Positions 60,649-64,000 of a stretch of DNA of 64,000 nt are shown piece by piece (the stretch's first letter is position 1; each line of letters opens with the position of its first letter). The DNA is taken from contig JANNOM010000021.1 in the NCBI GenBank assembly GCA_031399065.1, forward strand, positions 1 through 64,000. Reading direction: 5' to 3'. Under the pieces are notes generated by a model, which saw only the letters and a list, made by a program, of their open reading frames with translations, did no database searches and had not been told where the DNA came from. The stretch comes from JADCRZ01 sp031399065 (GTDB lineage: Bacteria > Bacteroidota > Bacteroidia > Chitinophagales > Chitinophagaceae). Both the position numbers and the translations under genes were made by a program.

Positions 60649-63273
60649 TCATAACAAGGTTCTTACCTTATCTATCACCAGCCGGAGACCGGCGATGTCC
60701 TGTCCACCCGCGGTAGCCAGGTTTTTCTGGCCGCCGCCGCCGCCCTTTATCAGCGGGGCTATATGCTCTTTAACGATACGGGCGGCGTCCAGGTCGCGCG
60801 CTGCAGCCACGGTATCGGAGATGCCGATAGCGGTAAAAGGTTTGCCGCCTATATTGGCGCATACCACTACTACATAATCATGAAGTTTCGTTTTCATGTC
60901 GATGCATAGCTTCTTGAGCCCTTCGGGATTACCGACCTCCACTATTTCTCCTATGAAAGTAATGCCATTCACGATTTCATCTTTCTGTAACAATTCATTT
61001 CTCACCTGCACCAGGTGCCGGGCTTCCAGGCTTTCGATTCTTTTTTCCAGTGCCGATTTATCTTCCAGCAGTTTTTCGATCGTTTTTAGCGGGTCGCGGG
61101 TTTTAAGCAATTCGTTGATCTGTTTATTCTGCGCCAGCTTATCCGAAAAATAACGGATGGCAGATGGACCCGTCAGTGCCTCTATACGCCTTACTCCCGC
61201 CGCAACGGCAGATTCGGAGGTGATGGTAAAAACGCCGATCATACCGGTATGCCCCACGTGGGTGCCTCCGCAAAGCTCGATTGAATAGGCGGGGTCTATG
61301 ATCACTACCCTTACCATATCCCCGTATTTCTCTCCGAACAGGGCCATCGCTCCCAGCTTCAGGGCTTCTTCCTTATGCATTTCCTTAATAACGACCGGGA
61401 TGTTCTGTCTTATTTTTTCATTTACGGTCATTTCAACGCGGCCTGTTTCCTCTTCCGTCATTTTTGCGAAATGAGAGAAATCGAAGCGCAGCAGGTCTGC
61501 CGATACCAGGGAGCCTTTCTGCGCCACATGCCTGCCGAGCACTTCGCGCAGGGCGGCGTGCATCAGGTGCGTGGCCGTATGGTTATACGAGGTTTGAATA
61601 CGATATTCCCAGTTTACGGAAGCGGTTACCGGCACATCGATATGCTCCGGCAGACTATCAGTAAAATGAATTACCAGGTTATTCTCCTTTTTCGTATCTA
61701 CCACCTGTACCAGTTCGCTATTAAATTGCAAGGTTCCTTTATCACCGGTTTGTCCGCCACTTTCTGCATAGAAGGGCGTGTTTTCCAACACCAGCTGGTA
61801 TTGCTCCTTTCCTTTCGCTTTTACTTTGCGGTACTTTACCACGCTGGTTTCCACGAGCAGATCATGATAACCGACAAAGCCCTGCGTATCCGTATTTTTC
61901 AGCACTACCCAGTCTTCCGTATCCACGGCACCTGCAGCGCGGCTCCGCGTTTTTTGTTGCTGCAGTTCCGTGTCAAAGCCTGCTTCATCCACCGCCAACC
62001 CGTTTTCGGACGCTATCAGGCGGGTGAGATCTATCGGGAACCCATAAGTATCGAATAATTCAAAAGCACTTTTACCATCTATAGTACCTGAGGTTCCGGA
62101 AGCCGCGTTGGTCAGGATGTCCTCTATTCTTTTAAGTCCTTTATCGAGTGTTCTCAAAAACGCCTCTTCTTCTTCCTTTGTAACCCTGGTTACAAAATCG
62201 AGTTGCTGATGCAGTTCCGGGAATACATGTTGGAATTGCTCCGCTATTAGCGGTATTAAACGGAACAAAAGCGGCTGTTTATAATCCAGGTAAGAGTAGT
62301 AATAACGCACTGCCCGGCGCAGCACCCGGCGCACTACATAACCCGCTCCGGTATTTGAGGGCAGCTGACCGTCCGCTATCGTAAAAGCGATTGTACGGAT
62401 ATGATCCGAAATTACGCGAAAAGCGATCGCTTCCTTGCTGTCGCTGTAATCGTATGTGTTGCCCGTGATCTCCTCCGTGGCGGCAATAGTGCCGGTAAAA
62501 ACATCTGTATCGTAATTACTTTGTTTACCCTGGATCACCCGTACCAGGCGCTCGAAGCCCATACCCGTATCCACATGCTTTGCCGGCAGCGGCTGCAGGC
62601 TGCCGTCTTTCAGGCGGTTAAACTGCATGAATACGTTATTCCATATCTCGATCACCTGGGGATGATCATTATTAACCAGGGTTTTGCCATCTACCTGTTC
62701 CCTTTCTTCCAGGGTGCGACAATCCACATGTATTTCAGAACAGGGTCCGCAGGGGCCGGTATCGCCCATTTCCCAGAAATTATCTTTTTTATTCCCCGGC
62801 AATATCCGGTTTTCTGCAATTACTTTTTTCCATTCTTCCCATGCTTCATTATCCCTGGCGAGCCCTTCTTTTTCATCGCCTTCAAAGATGGTAACGTATA
62901 ACCTGTCTTTATCCAGCATATATACGTTCGTTAACAACTCCCAGCTCCAGGCAATCGCTTCTTTCTTAAAATAATCGCCGAAGCTCCAGTTGCCCAGCAT
63001 TTCGAACATCGTATGGTGATAGGTGTCCACTCCCACTTCTTCCAGGTCGTTGTGTTTCCCGCTTACCCGTAGGCATTTCTGCGTATCCGCTACACGGGGG
63101 TGTTCGGGAGCCCGATTTCCGAGAAAATAATCCTTGAACTGGTTCATGCCGGCATTGGTGAAAAGCAGGGTAGGGTCGTTCTTGATAACGATCGGGGCCG
63201 AAGGAACGATTACGTGTGCTTTCGACCGGAAAAAGTCAAGGAATTGCTGGCGGATGGCTGCGCTGGTGAGCAT
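60649..63273 (-). CDS. alaS: Alanine-tRNA ligase
   Basis: The 874-residue class II synthetase has aminoacylation motifs in PIVIKNDPTLLFTNAGMNQF and HTMFEMLGNWSFGDYFKKEA. The editing domain holds HTATHLMHAAL and the zinc ligands around ELCGGTHVGHTGMIGVF. The DHHA1/C-Ala region completes it. The ATG at 63271-63273 (MLTSAAIRQQFLDFFRSKAH) is the right start; a frame 30 codons longer would contain the -7 element TACCTTTG. Confidence 0.96.
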   Translation of the reverse strand: MLTSAAIRQQFLDFFRSKAHVIVPSAPIVIKNDPTLLFTNAGMNQFKDYFLGNRAPEHPRVADTQKCLRVSGKHNDLEEVGVDTYHHTMFEMLGNWSFGDYFKKEAIAWSWELLTNVYMLDKDRLYVTIFEGDEKEGLARDNEAWEEWKKVIAENRILPGNKKDNFWEMGDTGPCGPCSEIHVDCRTLEEREQVDGKTLVNNDHPQVIEIWNNVFMQFNRLKDGSLQPLPAKHVDTGMGFERLVRVIQGKQSNYDTDVFTGTIAATEEITGNTYDYSDSKEAIAFRVISDHIRTIAFTIADGQLPSNTGAGYVVRRVLRRAVRYYYSYLDYKQPLLFRLIPLIAEQFQHVFPELHQQLDFVTRVTKEEEEAFLRTLDKGLKRIEDILTNAASGTSGTIDGKSAFELFDTYGFPIDLTRLIASENGLAVDEAGFDTELQQQKTRSRAAGAVDTEDWVVLKNTDTQGFVGYHDLLVETSVVKYRKVKAKGKEQYQLVLENTPFYAESGGQTGDKGTLQFNSELVQVVDTKKENNLVIHFTDSLPEHIDVPVTASVNWEYRIQTSYNHTATHLMHAALREVLGRHVAQKGSLVSADLLRFDFSHFAKMTEEETGRVEMTVNEKIRQNIPVVIKEMHKEEALKLGAMALFGEKYGDMVRVVIIDPAYSIELCGGTHVGHTGMIGVFTITSESAVAAGVRRIEALTGPSAIRYFSDKLAQNKQINELLKTRDPLKTIEKLLEDKSALEKRIESLEARHLVQVRNELLQKDEIVNGITFIGEIVEVGNPEGLKKLCIDMKTKLHDYVVVVCANIGGKPFTAIGISDTVAAARDLDAARIVKEHIAPLIKGGGGGQKNLATAGGQDIAGLRLVIDKVRTLL

Positions 63274-63301
63274 AATAAGACCTGTTTTATAAGCAGGTTT
63301 G

Positions 63302-63309
63302 CAAAGGTA
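63302..63309 (-). promoter_or_regulatory. -7 element for alaS
   Basis: The minus strand reads TACCTTTG, 28 nt before the ATG, and fixes the alaS start. Confidence 0.5.
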
Positions 63310-63413
63310 AGGATATCGGAATGTATGTACCAGCGAGGGAACAAACTTCCCTGATAGAGGCAAAAAGGTCTATAAGTATAAATTAAATCTTTGATAATCA
63401 ACTGTTTAAGTTT

Positions 63414-63428
63414 TGGCACAGCAGTTGC
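63414..63428 (+). promoter_or_regulatory. Sigma-54-like promoter (-24/-12)
   Basis: TGGCAC, five bases, then TTGC: an exact match to the RpoN core with GG and GC 12 bp apart. It lies in the alaS-M23 gap pointing right, about 219 bp before the M23-type gene. A hairpin terminator at 63472-63500 lies between it and that gene, so it may drive a short RNA of roughly 60 nt. Confidence 0.55.
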
Positions 63429-63471
63429 CTTATTGTTTTCGGTTTTTCATAGGATATTGGATTTTAAAAAC

Positions 63472-63500
63472 GGAGTGTATTTCTATACTGCTCCTTTTTT
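63472..63500 (+). terminator. Terminator-like hairpin downstream of the sigma-54-like site
   Basis: GGAG (63472-63475) pairs with CTCC (63491-63494) and GTAT with ATAC inside, with a 4-nt loop and six T (63495-63500) directly after. Confidence 0.5.
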
Positions 63501-63586
63501 ATTTTATAGACCTCCCGTTACTGCTTTGTTTTCTTTTAATATCCTCCGTCCGTACAACATCCCACTATTTAATGTACATATGACAC

Positions 63587-63594
63587 TAAATTTG
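63587..63594 (+). promoter_or_regulatory. -7 element for the M23-type gene
   Basis: TAAATTTG ends 52 nt before the ATG. It gives the gene a housekeeping promoter independent of the sigma-54-like site. Apart from these sites the 373-nt gap between alaS and this gene holds nothing I recognise. Confidence 0.45.
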
Positions 63595-63646
63595 TATTTT
63601 CCGTTTTTAAGAAGATTCGGGACTGTGGGGGCTGAACGAAATATTT

Positions 63647-64000
63647 ATGAAAAAAGTCAAGTACTACTATAATACCAACACGCTCCGTTATGAAAAGCTG
63701 GAGACGCCATTACGGGTAGTGCTGCTCAGAATACTGGGATTTATCGCAGGCTCGATTGTTACGGCGGTCATCATTGTTTCCGTCGCTTTCCGGCTGCTGG
63801 ATTCTCCCAAAGAAAAGATATTGCGCCAGCAATACGAATCCGCCAGTCAGAGTGTAGAACTGCTCAACCGCAGTGTAAAACAATTGCAGCAGCAGATGGC
63901 CGAACTGGAAAAACGGGATAATGATATTTACCGGGCTATTTTTGAATCGAGTCCTATCCCTGACAGTGCCCGGGCCAAAGCTATGGAGCAGCAGAAAGAG
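63647..64000 (+). CDS. M23-type peptidoglycan peptidase, N-terminal part (partial)
   Basis: 118 codons to the window end. The N-terminus is cytoplasmic and basic (MKKVKYYYNTNTLRYEKLET), followed by one membrane span (about residues 25-48) and a coiled coil (ILRQQYESASQSVELLNRSV, KQLQQQMAELEKRDNDIYRA). This is the N-terminal layout of Bacteroidota M23 metallopeptidases, which are often encoded next to alaS. The catalytic domain lies beyond the window, so the call depends on the layout and on the neighbour. Confidence 0.65.
   Translation, partial: MKKVKYYYNTNTLRYEKLETPLRVVLLRILGFIAGSIVTAVIIVSVAFRLLDSPKEKILRQQYESASQSVELLNRSVKQLQQQMAELEKRDNDIYRAIFESSPIPDSARAKAMEQQKE

Noticed and set aside
1..64000. 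tRNA and rRNA genes
   Set aside because: I looked through the longer gaps on both strands and saw no cloverleaf-like or rRNA-like sequence.

Overview
The window looks like a chromosomal segment of a Bacteroidota bacterium, most likely of the Chitinophagaceae or a close relative. The reasons are a CarboxypepD_reg-type TonB-dependent receptor, a DUF4369/TlpA lipoprotein, split transketolase, DksA-like proteins with a Lys/Pro-rich tail, and the phylum-specific promoter -7 element TAnnTTTG in front of many start codons. Almost everything is core metabolism or cell biology. I see no rRNA, tRNA, CRISPR array, prophage or intact insertion sequence.

Layout. 1-5150: a TonB-dependent receptor and a surface lipoprotein (cut by the window start), divergent from a DUF47/PhoU-like protein and a Pit phosphate transporter. 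The intergenic region carries four Pho-box-like hexamers with an 11-bp period. 5181-8137: rfbA, galE and an orphan C-terminal transketolase half, followed by a 33-bp perfect inverted repeat. 8348-9990: an ECF sigma factor with a membrane partner and a periplasmic partner. 9991-19157 (minus strand): an MBL-fold hydrolase, the rod-shape cluster mreB-mreC-mreD-mrdA-rodA, kynA and purD. 19378-27906: two POT peptide transporters, apaG, icd, an eIF1/SUI1-like gene overlapping nadC, a DUF4783 protein and gpmI. 28019-30051: a second ECF sigma factor and a membrane-anchored beta-barrel-like protein. 30147-34543 (minus): a DksA-like protein and ileS.

35106-44074 is the most striking block. hemJ and hemH lie on the minus strand, divergent from hemA-hemC-hemD-hemE-hemF-hemB-hemL on the plus strand. 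Together they cover every step from glutamyl-tRNA to protoheme. The block ends at two adjacent 11-bp tandem arrays and an AraC-type regulator with a cysteine cluster. 45499-52086: gyrB, a 68-residue protein, serS, a small hypothetical gene, gcvH, and a third sigma/anti-sigma pair with a VanZ-like gene. 52467-64000: prfA and an amidohydrolase that share a mirror-symmetric promoter, recO, an MMPL/RND transporter, the alaS-gatB-tlpA run, and the start of an M23 peptidase-type gene preceded by a sigma-54-like promoter.

Several genes need a later start than the longest reading frame gives, because the TAnnTTTG element falls inside the longer version (ileS, serS, alaS, hemA, hemH). Three genes (nadC, the MBL hydrolase and the gene at 49426) have a -7 element only 4-5 nt before the ATG, which suggests nearly leaderless mRNAs.
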